NCBI GenBank assembly: GCA_035495435.1
Contig: DATJFV010000020.1
Span: 45,029-109,028, forward strand
DNA: 64,000 nucleotides
Direction of reading: 5' to 3'
Source of the DNA: JBDSKH01 sp035495435
GTDB lineage: Bacteria > Actinomycetota > Actinomycetes > Actinomycetales > Microbacteriaceae
Shown here: positions 1 through 7,751 of the stretch, one piece after another
How the letters are laid out: every line of letters starts with the position of its first letter
Numbering within the stretch: position 1 is the first letter of the stretch
The notes under the pieces: model-generated
The model's input: only the letters and a program-made list of their open reading frames with translations
Database searches by the model: none
Told to the model about the DNA's origin: nothing
Program-made: the position numbers and the translations under genes

Positions 1-51
1 GTGCTGCGGCTGGCGGAGATGGGCTTCGGCCCGATCGAGGAGAAGAAATGA
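1..51 (+). CDS. 3' end of an upstream rib-operon gene (partial)
   Basis: The window opens inside a reading frame whose last 16 codons end ...FGPIEEKK and stop at TGA 49-51. The stop overlaps the next start as ATGA, so translation is coupled to ribBA. By the usual actinobacterial operon order this is probably the end of riboflavin synthase alpha chain (ribE). The 16 visible residues carry no diagnostic motif, so the name rests on context only. Confidence 0.5.
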   Translation: MLRLAEMGFGPIEEKK

Positions 52-1331
52 GCCTGGCAGAGATCCCCGTGGCCCTCGAGGCGCTGCGCGCGGGACGGCC
101 GATCATCGTCGCCGACGATGAGGGTCGCGAGAACGAGGGCGACGTGATCATCGCCGCCGAGCTCGCGTCCCAGGAGACGGTGGCCTGGATGGTGCGCGTC
201 ACCTCCGGCTACCTCTGCGCGCCGATGACCAACGAGCTCGCCGACCGGCTCGAGCTGCCCCTGATGGTCACGGACAGCCAGGACTGGCGCGGCACGGCGT
301 ACACGGTCAGCGTGGATGCGGCCGACCGGCTGAGCACCGGCATCAGCGCCGGCGACCGGGCCCACACCCTGCGGGTGCTGGCCAACCCGGCGTCGACCGC
401 GAAGAGCCTGATCCGCCCGGGCCACATCCTGCCGCTGCGTGCGGTCGACGGGGGCGTGCGCGAGCGCGACGGCCACACCGAGGCCGCGGTCGACCTGATG
501 AAGCTGGCGGGTCTCAACCCGGTGGCGGCGATCGGCGAGATCGTCGACGAGACGGGCGAGATGATGCGTCTGCCCGGCCTCATCGCGATGGGCGAGCGTG
601 ACAACGTGCCGGTGATCACCATCGAGGCGCTCATCCGCTTCATGGAGGAGCGCAAGTGCGAGGCCGACCCCACCGCCGAGGTGGAGGTGCCCGAGTTCGA
701 GCGGGTCAGCTTCGAGGTCGAGACCAACGTGCCGACCGAGCACGGCACCTTCCGGGTGCGCGCCTACCGCGACCGCTCGACCGGGGCCGATCACGTCGCC
801 TGGATCAAGGGCGAGCCGACGGACGGCGCACTGATCCGCGTGCACTCCGAGTGCCTGACGGGTGAGGCGTTCGGTTCGCAGAAGTGCGAGTGCGGCCCGC
901 AGCTGCAGTCGGCGCTGGACACGATCAACGCCGAGGGCGGCATCGTCATCTACCTGCGCGGGCAGGAAGGTCGCGGCATCGGCCTGATCAACAAGCTGAA
1001 GGCGTACCGCCTGCAGGAGCAGGGCTACGACACCCTCGACGCGAACCTGCGCCTGGGTCTGCCCGCCGATGCCCGCGATTACGGAGCGGCGACCGGCATC
1101 CTGAAGGATCTGGGCGTCTCGCGGGTGCGCCTGCTGAGCAACAACCCGGAGAAGGCGCGCCAGCTCGAGGAGCGGGGCGTGACCGTCACCGAGCTGGTGC
1201 CGCTGGTGGTCGGCGTCGGCATCTTCAACGAAGGCTATCTGGACGCCAAGCGCGACCGGATGGGCCACACCCTCCCCACCCACGAGGCGCTGAACGAGGC
1301 GCTGCAGTCCGCGATCGAAGGGAACTCATGA
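48..1331 (+). CDS. ribBA: Bifunctional DHBP synthase / GTP cyclohydrolase II
   Basis: 427-residue cytoplasmic enzyme that feeds both branches of riboflavin synthesis. The N-terminal half (about 1-205) makes 3,4-dihydroxy-2-butanone 4-phosphate from ribulose 5-phosphate and shows the acidic signature DDEGRENEGD at residues 23-32. The C-terminal half opens the imidazole ring of GTP and has the zinc cysteines C269, C280 and C282 followed by the GQEGRGIGL motif. Length and domain order match the fused RibBA of actinobacteria. The ATG at 48 overlaps the upstream stop, and the gene's own stop overlaps ribH as ATGA, so it is an operon member. Confidence 0.97.
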   Translation: MSLAEIPVALEALRAGRPIIVADDEGRENEGDVIIAAELASQETVAWMVRVTSGYLCAPMTNELADRLELPLMVTDSQDWRGTAYTVSVDAADRLSTGISAGDRAHTLRVLANPASTAKSLIRPGHILPLRAVDGGVRERDGHTEAAVDLMKLAGLNPVAAIGEIVDETGEMMRLPGLIAMGERDNVPVITIEALIRFMEERKCEADPTAEVEVPEFERVSFEVETNVPTEHGTFRVRAYRDRSTGADHVAWIKGEPTDGALIRVHSECLTGEAFGSQKCECGPQLQSALDTINAEGGIVIYLRGQEGRGIGLINKLKAYRLQEQGYDTLDANLRLGLPADARDYGAATGILKDLGVSRVRLLSNNPEKARQLEERGVTVTELVPLVVGVGIFNEGYLDAKRDRMGHTLPTHEALNEALQSAIEGNS

Positions 1332-1813
1332 GCGGCACAGGTCAGCCGAGCGCCGAGGCGCTCAGCCTGGACACCGACGGAACCGGCCTGCGGGTCACGG
1401 TGGTGTCGGGCCTCTGGCACACCCGCATCTCGGAGGGCCTGCTCGCCGGCGCCCGCCGGGTGCTCGACGCGTCGGGCGCCGAGGTGACGCTGGTGCAGGT
1501 GCCGGGCAGCTTCGAGCTGCCGGTCGCCGCGAAGGCGGCGCTCGAGGCGGGGGCGGATGCCGTGGTCGCCCTGGGCGTGATCGTGCGCGGCGAGACCCCG
1601 CATTTCGATTACGTCGCCGCCGCCGCCACCGACGGACTCACCCGGGTGGCGCTCGACACCGGCAAACCGGTCGGTTTCGGTGTGCTCACGCTCGACGACG
1701 AGCAGCAGGGGCTCGACCGGGCGGGGCTGCCGGAGTCGAAGGAGGACGTCGGCGGGCGTGCCGCCGAGGCGGCCCTCGCGATGGTGCACGTGCTGCGAGG
1801 CATTCGGCCCTGA
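1328..1813 (+). CDS. ribH: 6,7-dimethyl-8-ribityllumazine synthase
   Basis: 161 residues, the normal size of lumazine synthase. It condenses 5-amino-6-ribitylaminouracil with 3,4-dihydroxy-2-butanone 4-phosphate, the penultimate step of riboflavin synthesis, and normally assembles as pentamers or icosahedral shells. Visible motifs are PGSFELP and GVIVRGETPHFDYV, the latter holding the catalytic His. The ATG at 1328 overlaps the ribBA stop (ATGA) and gives the expected N terminus. It is the last gene of the riboflavin operon here; an unrelated lipoprotein gene follows 42 bases later. Confidence 0.96.
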   Translation: MSGTGQPSAEALSLDTDGTGLRVTVVSGLWHTRISEGLLAGARRVLDASGAEVTLVQVPGSFELPVAAKAALEAGADAVVALGVIVRGETPHFDYVAAAATDGLTRVALDTGKPVGFGVLTLDDEQQGLDRAGLPESKEDVGGRAAEAALAMVHVLRGIRP

Positions 1814-1833
1814 GGCCGTATCGCCCGGGACGC

Positions 1834-1855
1834 GACCTGACCTAAGGTCGTGTCC
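1834..1855 (+). promoter_or_regulatory. Candidate leaderless promoter with dyad before lipoprotein pair
   Basis: TAAGGT (1843-1848) fits the actinobacterial -10 pattern TANNNT and lies 7 bases before the ATG at 1856. A short inverted repeat, GACCT (1834-1838) and AGGTC (1845-1849), overlaps it. No clear -35 is seen 17 bases upstream. The placement would give a transcript starting at or next to the ATG. Confidence 0.4.
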
Positions 1856-2593
1856 ATGAGGCGCCTCGCTGTTGCCACCGCGCTTGCCGCGACCGCTGGG
1901 CTGCTCGCCGGATGCGCGGGCCCCACGGCCGCGACGAAGAGCGTCGACCTGATCTACCAGGTGGAGTTCTCGCAGTCCCAGGCGGTGCTCGGTTTCGACG
2001 ACAGCACGTACTCCTTCACCGAGGGCGACGACGCGCTGACGTCGTTCATTCAGCTGCTGCGGGACCACGACGTCGAGCCGTGGACCTACCGCACCCCCGA
2101 CACCTCGGGTTGCGCCGGCGGCATCACCACCACGGTGCACGTGATGTATCACGGCGCCGGCGACGATGACATGACGATCGATGGGTGCGCCGCCGAACCC
2201 GGCGGCTTCGAGGCCGATGCGACCGCGTTCTTCTCGCAGTACCGTGAGGCGCATCACGCACAGAGCGGCTTCGCGAATTCCGACATCGTCGCGCTCACCT
2301 TCTCGCAGGACCAGGCGATCCTGGACTTCGACAACTCCGAGCACACGCAGGACAACCCGCAGCAGGTGGCACGGTTCGTGCAGCTCCTTGACGCGTCGGG
2401 GGTGGTGTGGTCTGAGGGTGTCCCCGACGATCTGAGCGGCATCCCGTGCCCCGGATCGATCACGACGCACATCACCGCTGTCTACGCCGGCACGGATGTC
2501 GTGGTCGGCCCGGTCGATGTCGGCGGCTGCTCCGACATCGCGTTCGTCGACGAGGTCACGGCCCTGTTCTCGGAGTGGCGGACCTCGTCATGA
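1856..2593 (+). CDS. Lipoprotein with two copies of an unrecognised domain
   Basis: 245 residues from the ATG at 1856 (a GTG at 1850 is in frame, but TAAGGT at 1843-1848 suggests a leaderless start at the ATG). The N terminus is a lipoprotein signal ending LLAGC, so the mature protein should be anchored on the outer face of the membrane. The mature part holds two tandem copies of one domain of about 100 residues: FSQ.QA.L.FD near the start, then a Cys followed by GG/GS-ITT, then a Gly-Cys near the end, FFSQYR or LFSEWR closing. The two conserved cysteines per copy may form a disulphide. The next gene encodes a single-copy version. I do not recognise the family; the context does not give a function. 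Confidence 0.8.
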   Translation: MRRLAVATALAATAGLLAGCAGPTAATKSVDLIYQVEFSQSQAVLGFDDSTYSFTEGDDALTSFIQLLRDHDVEPWTYRTPDTSGCAGGITTTVHVMYHGAGDDDMTIDGCAAEPGGFEADATAFFSQYREAHHAQSGFANSDIVALTFSQDQAILDFDNSEHTQDNPQQVARFVQLLDASGVVWSEGVPDDLSGIPCPGSITTHITAVYAGTDVVVGPVDVGGCSDIAFVDEVTALFSEWRTSS

Positions 2594-3009
2594 GACGCCT
2601 GATGGCCGTGGTCACCGCATCAGGAGCGCTGGCTGTGGTGCTCACCGGGTGCATCTTCTATCCGGGGCAGCACATGGGCCCGGCCGACCGCTCTGCCGAG
2701 AACATCGGCGGGGTGCGGTTCTGGCAGACGCAGGCGGTGCCGGGGTTCGACTCGTCGGAGTACACACTGAGCGACGATCAGGTCGACCGGTTTCGCGACC
2801 TGCTGATCGCGCACGACATCGACCCCGGCGATTACCGCACCCCGCAGAACGAGGGCTGCACCGGCGGGGTGACGACCCGCGCGCAATTGTGGTTCCACAT
2901 GGGTGGCGACAAGGAGATGATCATCGACGGGTGCGCCGCACCGGACGGCTCGTTCGAGCAGGAGGCCACCGACTTCTTCTCGGCCATCCGCACCGGCTCG
3001 GCCGGCTGA
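2590..3009 (+). CDS. Lipoprotein, single-copy paralogue of the preceding gene
   Basis: 139 residues with a lipoprotein signal ending VVLTGC. The mature region repeats the neighbour's domain once, with the shared motifs QAVPGFDSSEY, YRTP..GC.GG.TT and IDGCAAPDG. The ATG at 2590 overlaps the previous stop (ATGA), so the pair is translated together. The closest match is to the first repeat of the neighbour, which suggests a gene duplication followed by internal duplication or loss. Function unknown; membrane-anchored and extracytoplasmic by its signal. Confidence 0.8.
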   Translation: MRRLMAVVTASGALAVVLTGCIFYPGQHMGPADRSAENIGGVRFWQTQAVPGFDSSEYTLSDDQVDRFRDLLIAHDIDPGDYRTPQNEGCTGGVTTRAQLWFHMGGDKEMIIDGCAAPDGSFEQEATDFFSAIRTGSAG

Positions 3010-3031
3010 CCGAACGACCGCCCGCGCCGAC

Positions 3032-3859
3032 CTAATCCAGGAACAGCGCCCGCAGCCGCCGGGTCGTGAAGGCGAGCCCCAGCACGACCATCACCAGGTA
3101 GTAGAGCAGGTGTACGAGCATCGCCGGCCCGAGCACCCCGGTGGTGAGCCCGCGGACCAGTTCGACCCCGTGCCAGAGCGGCAGCGCCTGGATGACCCAC
3201 TGCACCGGCGCCGGGTAGACGCTGATCGGGTAGAACGTCGCCGACAGCAGGAACATCGGCAGCAGGAAGAACTGGATCCAGTCCATCTGCTGGAAGGTCT
3301 TCAGGTAACTGGTGATGCCCATGCCGAGGCTGGCGAACCCGAACGCGATGAGCAGCACGGCGGGAAGCGCCAGCACCGCCGTCCAGGCCAGGTTGAGCCC
3401 GGCCGCCTGCATCACGAGGAGAAACCCGAGCCCGTACGCACCGCCCCGCAGCAGTGCGAGGGAGATCTCGCCGAGGGCCACATCGAGCGGCCCGAGGCTG
3501 GTGGCCAGCATGCCCTGGTAGAGCTTGCCGAAGTTCATCTTGAAGAACACGTTCCAGGTGGAGTCGTAGATCGCCCCGTTCATGGCCGAGACGGCCAGCA
3601 GCGCCGGTGCGATGTACGCGGCGTACGGGATCTCGTTGCCCGCGGCATCCTGAACCGATCCGATGTACGCCCCGAGCCCCACCCCCAGCGACAGCAGGTA
3701 GAAGATCGGCTCGACGAATCCGGTCAGCACCACCACCCAGTTGGTGCTCTTGGTCGCCAGCAGCCCCCGGCCGACGACCGACCGGGCGTTGCCGGCGTAC
3801 AGGGCGCCGACGCCGCGGGGTTCGCGCACCCGCGCGGGAGTGACCTGCCCCACGCTCAC
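3032..3859 (-). CDS. ABC-2 type transporter permease
   Basis: 275 residues of integral membrane protein, ABC-2 family, with about six hydrophobic segments and the typical ending of such permeases (a short basic RRLRALFLD tail). The GTG at 3859 overlaps the stop of the upstream permease as GTGA, which fixes the start and implies coupled translation. With the second permease and the ATPase it forms a three-gene exporter of the DrrAB / NodIJ kind. Such systems export drugs, lipids or polysaccharide precursors; the substrate here is unknown. Its 3' end faces the lipoprotein genes with only 22 bases between. Confidence 0.9.
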   Translation of the reverse strand: MSVGQVTPARVREPRGVGALYAGNARSVVGRGLLATKSTNWVVVLTGFVEPIFYLLSLGVGLGAYIGSVQDAAGNEIPYAAYIAPALLAVSAMNGAIYDSTWNVFFKMNFGKLYQGMLATSLGPLDVALGEISLALLRGGAYGLGFLLVMQAAGLNLAWTAVLALPAVLLIAFGFASLGMGITSYLKTFQQMDWIQFFLLPMFLLSATFYPISVYPAPVQWVIQALPLWHGVELVRGLTTGVLGPAMLVHLLYYLVMVVLGLAFTTRRLRALFLD

Positions 3860-4677
3860 TTGTCGAGCCTCTTCGTCGCGATGCGCACCGACAGCCTCCA
3901 GCCGCCGATGGCGAGAGCCAGCAGGTAGACCACGTGGGCGACGGTCAGCCAGATCGGCTCGGTGGCCCCGTAGGTGAACTGCCGGCCGAGTTCGGTGCCG
4001 TGCCAGATCGGAGAGAGCCAGCCGATCCACTGCAGGAACACCGGCAACTGATCGAGCGGGAACATGGTGCCGCTGAACAACGTCAGCGGCAGCACGACGA
4101 CCCGGCCGATCACGGCGAACTGCCCGCGGTCTTCGGTGATCGACGCGGCGTAGGCCATGATCGGCGTGCCCAGGGCCAGGCCGGCGAGGATCGAGGTGAG
4201 GATGACGCCCGGTCCGGCGGGCGAGGGCACGGCGCCGAACACCGCCATCACGATGAAGTAGATGACGGCGGGGATCGCCATGCGCAGCATGACGAAGAGC
4301 ACGATGCCGTCGATGATCTGCCGTCCGCTGAGCGGGGCGGAGTTCATGCCGATGAAGGTCGGGTTCCATTTGAAGCCGAGCATGATCGGGTAGGTGAACT
4401 CCATCGCCGCGATGCCGACGACCGACATGCAGATCAGGGCGGGCGCCACGAAGGTCAGGTAGGGAACCCCGTCGACCTGGCCGGCGTTGGCGTCGACCAA
4501 GGTGCCGATGCCGATGCCGAACGCGAAGAGGTAGATGAAGGGGGTGCCCACGGCCGTGGCGATGAGCGAGCTGCGGTAGTTGCGCATGACGCGCAGCTGG
4601 TGCTCGAAGACGTACAGCGCGCCGAGCCGCCGCACCTTGGCGGCGTCGACCTCGACCGGCGTGACCGACGTGCTCAT
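3856..4677 (-). CDS. ABC-2 type transporter permease (DrrB-like)
   Basis: 273 residues, multi-spanning ABC-2 permease. It shares length and topology with the downstream permease, so the transporter is probably a heterodimeric channel with one ATPase type. The ATG at 4677 overlaps the ATPase stop (ATGA). It contains the familiar sequence of these permeases before the last helices, including LFSGTMFPLDQLP and a WHGTELGR motif that is echoed as WHGVELVR in the partner. The substrate cannot be read from the sequence. Confidence 0.9.
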   Translation of the reverse strand: MSTSVTPVEVDAAKVRRLGALYVFEHQLRVMRNYRSSLIATAVGTPFIYLFAFGIGIGTLVDANAGQVDGVPYLTFVAPALICMSVVGIAAMEFTYPIMLGFKWNPTFIGMNSAPLSGRQIIDGIVLFVMLRMAIPAVIYFIVMAVFGAVPSPAGPGVILTSILAGLALGTPIMAYAASITEDRGQFAVIGRVVVLPLTLFSGTMFPLDQLPVFLQWIGWLSPIWHGTELGRQFTYGATEPIWLTVAHVVYLLALAIGGWRLSVRIATKRLDK

Positions 4678-5600
4678 TCGATCAGGCTCCGGCCGGTGAG
4701 ACGCAGGAAGACGTCTTCGAGCGACGAGCGACGCACCAGGCTGGTAAGCGGTTGCAGGCCGCGCCGGGTGACCTCGACCAGCGCCGCCTCGCCGTCGTCG
4801 GCGTAGACGAGCACCCGGTCGGGCAGCACCTCGAGCCGGTCGCCGACGCCGGCCAGCTTCGCCGCGGCACCCTCGTTCTGGTCGGAGCCGAACCGCACCT
4901 CGAGCACCTCGCGCGTCGAGTACTGCCGGATGAGCGCCGCGGGCGCCCCCTCGGCCATGATCGCGCCCTTGTCGACCACGACCAGCCGGTCGCAGAGCTG
5001 CTCGGCCTCGTCCATGTAATGCGTGGTGAGCACCAGCGTGGTGCCCCGCTCTTTGAGCCGGAACAGCCGGTCCCACAGGATGTGGCGCGCCTGCGGGTCG
5101 AGCCCGGTCGTGGGCTCGTCGAGCAGCAGGATGCGGGGGTCGTTGATGAGCGCCCGCGCGATGGTGAGGCGGCGCTTCATGCCGCCGGAGAGGTCGTCGA
5201 CCTTGGCGGTGGCGCGGTCGGAGAGCTGGGCGAACTCGAGCAGCTCGTCGGCGCGGGTGCGCAGGAAGGATCGGGGGAGCCCGAAGTAGCGGCCGTAGAC
5301 GATGAGGTTCTCGCGCACCCGCAGCTCGGTGTCGAGGTTGTCGGCCTGCGGCACGACCCCCAGGCGCGATCGGATCTCAGGACCGTGGTGGTCGGGGTCA
5401 AGACCGAGGATGCTGAGCGTGCCGCTGGTGCGTGTGGATACGGCCCCGATCATGCGCATGGTCGTCGACTTGCCGGCGCCGTTGGGACCGAGCAGACCGA
5501 AGGATTCGCCGGGCGCCACCTCGAACGAGATGCTGTCGACGGCGGCGGTCTCGCCGTACTTCTTGACGAGGTCTGCGGCGACGATCACGGCTTCTGGCAC
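4674..5600 (-). CDS. ABC transporter ATPase, DrrA/NodI-like
   Basis: 308-residue ATPase driving the two ABC-2 permeases. Walker A is GPNGAGKST near residue 40, the signature is LSGGMKRR near 138, and Walker B is ILLLDEPTTGLD just after. The long C-terminal extension after the H-loop is typical of the DrrA group. The start is GTG at 5600; there is no ribosome binding site, but TAAGCT (5612-5607) lies exactly 6 bases before it, so the mRNA is probably leaderless. It is divergent from the small HTH gene at 5688, and the shared 87-bp gap carries the nested dyad 5638-5687. Confidence 0.93.
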   Translation of the reverse strand: MPEAVIVAADLVKKYGETAAVDSISFEVAPGESFGLLGPNGAGKSTTMRMIGAVSTRTSGTLSILGLDPDHHGPEIRSRLGVVPQADNLDTELRVRENLIVYGRYFGLPRSFLRTRADELLEFAQLSDRATAKVDDLSGGMKRRLTIARALINDPRILLLDEPTTGLDPQARHILWDRLFRLKERGTTLVLTTHYMDEAEQLCDRLVVVDKGAIMAEGAPAALIRQYSTREVLEVRFGSDQNEGAAAKLAGVGDRLEVLPDRVLVYADDGEAALVEVTRRGLQPLTSLVRRSSLEDVFLRLTGRSLIE

Positions 5601-5637
5601 CGGGTCAGCTTACGATTCCTCACCGACATCCGTCGCC

Positions 5638-5687
5638 GTTGTCAACCTGAGTTGACGCTCATCCGGGCGTCAACTACGGTTGACAAC
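5638..5687. promoter_or_regulatory. 50-bp nested dyad, probable operator of the small HTH regulator
   Basis: Two palindromes of the same form, GTCAAC-N4-GTTGAC, lie at 5641-5656 and 5669-5684, with centres 28 bp apart. The outer ends extend the symmetry (GTTGTCAAC at 5638, GTTGACAAC ending at 5687), and the middle GACGC/GCGTC pair continues it, so nearly the whole 50 bp reads the same on both strands. It ends one base before the HTH start codon and lies between two divergent ABC gene sets. Two dimers bound side by side would fit. Confidence 0.75.
5652..5680 (+). promoter_or_regulatory. Promoter of the small HTH gene
   Basis: TTGACG (5652-5657), a 17-bp spacer, then TACGGT (5675-5680). The expected start of transcription falls at 5687-5688, the A of the ATG, so the transcript would be leaderless; there is indeed no ribosome binding site. 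Both hexamers lie inside the palindromes, so a bound repressor would block RNA polymerase directly. Confidence 0.7.
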
Positions 5688-5903
5688 ATGGACGTCGGAG
5701 AGATTCACACGCTCGCTGCGAGCGCCGGGTCCGACGACCCGATCGAGGCCCTCCGCGCGATCGACCGGCTGCGGCGCGAACTCGACCGGGTCGAGGCCGT
5801 CGCCGTGCGGCGCGCGCGCAACGCCAACGCATCCTGGCAACTCATCGCACTGGCCCTCGGCGTCAGCCGGCAGGCCGTGCACAAGAAATACGGAAGACGA
5901 TGA
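5688..5903 (+). CDS. Small helix-turn-helix regulator (71 aa)
   Basis: A 71-residue protein with a charged helical N-terminal part and a C-terminal helix-turn-helix (about residues 45-68) containing ALGVSRQAVHKKYG. There is no ligand domain. The start abuts the nested dyad and has the promoter signature of a leaderless gene. The stop overlaps the exporter start (ATGA). The layout suggests that this protein binds the dyad, represses itself and the exporter, and perhaps also the divergent ABC-2 operon. The signal that releases it is unknown. Confidence 0.85.
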   Translation: MDVGEIHTLAASAGSDDPIEALRAIDRLRRELDRVEAVAVRRARNANASWQLIALALGVSRQAVHKKYGRR

Positions 5904-7750
5904 CCACCACAGACACCCCCCGCCGCCGCGGCTTCGGTCGCGCCCCGAAAGACGACGGGCCGCGCGGCACGTTCCGCCAGCTGCTGCCCTACCTGACCGA
6001 GCACCGCCCGGTGCTCGTGGTCGTCGTCGTGCTCAGCCTGGCCAGCGCGGCCGCCTCGCTGGCCCAGCCGCTGCTGGTCAGCCAGGTGATCGGGGTCGTG
6101 CAGAGCGGCAAGCCGCTCGGCGCCCTGGTCTGGCTGATCGTGGGACTCGTGGTGGCATCCGGCCTGCTCAGCGGCCTGCAGCATTACCTGCTGCAGCGCA
6201 CCGGAACCTCGGTGGTGCTGTCGGCGCGGCGGCGGCTCGTGGGCCGGCTGCTGCGGCTGCCGATCGCCGAGTTCGACCAGCGGCGCACCGGCGACCTGGT
6301 GTCGCGCGTCGGGTCGGACACCACGCTGCTCTACGCCGTCATCACCCAGGGACTCGTCGACGCGATCGGCGGTGCCGTGGTGTTCGTCGGCGCGCTCATC
6401 GCGATGCTGGTCATCGACCCGGTGCTGCTCGGTCTCACCGTTGCCGTGATCGGTGTGTCGATCGTCACCGTCGTGCTGCTCTCGGGGCGGGTGCGCCGAG
6501 CGAGCAAAGAGCAGCAGGAGAAGGTGGGCGACCTGGCCGCCGCCGTCGAGCGCGTCATCGGGGCGATCCGCACCGTACGCGCCGCGAACGCCACCGAGCG
6601 CGAACTCGAAACCGTCGAGGCCGACGCGCGCGGCGCCTGGCGTGCCGGCATCAAGGTGGCCAAGGTGTCGGCGCTGATCGTGCCGATCGCCGGGATCGCA
6701 CTGCAGATCTCGCTGCTGGTGGTGCTCGGGGTCGGCGGCTACCGGGTCGCCAGCGGCGTCATCACGGTGGCGAGCCTGGTGGCGTTCATCCTGTTCCTGT
6801 TCATGTTGATCGCGCCGCTGGGGTCGGCGTTCGGAGCGATCACGTCGGTCAACCAGGCGCTCGGGGCGCTCGGGCGCATCGAGGAGATCAACGCGATCCC
6901 GAGCGAGGACGAGGGCGATGCGGCCATCGAGCCGGCCGCACCGGTCACCACGACCGCCGCGATCTCGTTCGACGAGGTGCGCTTCCGCTACCCCGAGACC
7001 GCTCACAAGACCGAGCGCGAGAAACTGATCGCCGCCGAACTCGGCGAGGACGAGGTGGCGCCGGCCGACCGCGAGGTGCTGAAGGGCGTGTCGTTCGAGG
7101 TGCCGCGCGGCTCGCGCGTGGCGCTCGTCGGCCCGTCGGGCGCCGGTAAGAGCACGATCCTGTCGCTCATCGAGCGCTTCTACGACCCGACCGGCGGGGT
7201 CGTGCGGGTGGGCGGCGCCGACGTGCGCGGCATCCCGCGCGAGGAGTTGCGCGCCCAGATCGGCTACGTCGAACAGGACGCCCCGGTGCTCGCCGGGTCG
7301 CTGCGCCAGAACCTGACGCTGGCGAAGCCCGACGCCACCGACGAGCAGTGCATCCGCGTGCTGCGGTCGGTGAACCTCGGCGAGGTGCTCGATCGCGATC
7401 CGGCGGGGCTGGATGCGGCGGTCGGCGAGGAGGGCGTCATGCTCTCCGGCGGCGAGCGTCAGCGTCTCGCGATCGCGCGCGCCCTGCTGGCCGCTCCCCC
7501 GATCCTGCTGCTCGACGAGGCGACCGCCTCGCTCGACGGCGTCAACGAGCAGTTGCTGCGCGACGCGATCGACACCGTCGCCGCCGACCGCACCCTGCTG
7601 GTCATCGCGCACCGGCTCTCGACCGTGGTCGACAGCGACCGGATCATCGTGCTCGACCACGGTGCCGTGGTGGGCGTGGGGACGCACTCCGAGCTGGTGG
7701 CGAGCACCCCGCTCTACCGCGAGCTGGCGCGGCACCAGCTGCTGGTCTGA
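5900..7750 (+). CDS. ABC exporter, fused permease-ATPase
   Basis: 616 residues. The first ~330 form a six-helix exporter membrane domain, followed by an ATPase with Walker A GPSGAGKST (near 412), signature LSGGERQRLA (near 516), Walker B ILLLDEAT and an H-loop AHRLST. This is a half-transporter that must dimerise, as in multidrug and lipid exporters. An unusual acidic stretch (about residues 365-390, KTEREKLIAAELGEDE) interrupts the first strands of the nucleotide-binding domain. Translation is coupled to the HTH gene, so control by that protein is likely. Substrate unknown. Confidence 0.92.
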   Translation: MTTTDTPRRRGFGRAPKDDGPRGTFRQLLPYLTEHRPVLVVVVVLSLASAAASLAQPLLVSQVIGVVQSGKPLGALVWLIVGLVVASGLLSGLQHYLLQRTGTSVVLSARRRLVGRLLRLPIAEFDQRRTGDLVSRVGSDTTLLYAVITQGLVDAIGGAVVFVGALIAMLVIDPVLLGLTVAVIGVSIVTVVLLSGRVRRASKEQQEKVGDLAAAVERVIGAIRTVRAANATERELETVEADARGAWRAGIKVAKVSALIVPIAGIALQISLLVVLGVGGYRVASGVITVASLVAFILFLFMLIAPLGSAFGAITSVNQALGALGRIEEINAIPSEDEGDAAIEPAAPVTTTAAISFDEVRFRYPETAHKTEREKLIAAELGEDEVAPADREVLKGVSFEVPRGSRVALVGPSGAGKSTILSLIERFYDPTGGVVRVGGADVRGIPREELRAQIGYVEQDAPVLAGSLRQNLTLAKPDATDEQCIRVLRSVNLGEVLDRDPAGLDAAVGEEGVMLSGGERQRLAIARALLAAPPILLLDEATASLDGVNEQLLRDAIDTVAADRTLLVIAHRLSTVVDSDRIIVLDHGAVVGVGTHSELVASTPLYRELARHQLLV

Positions 7751-7751
7751 G

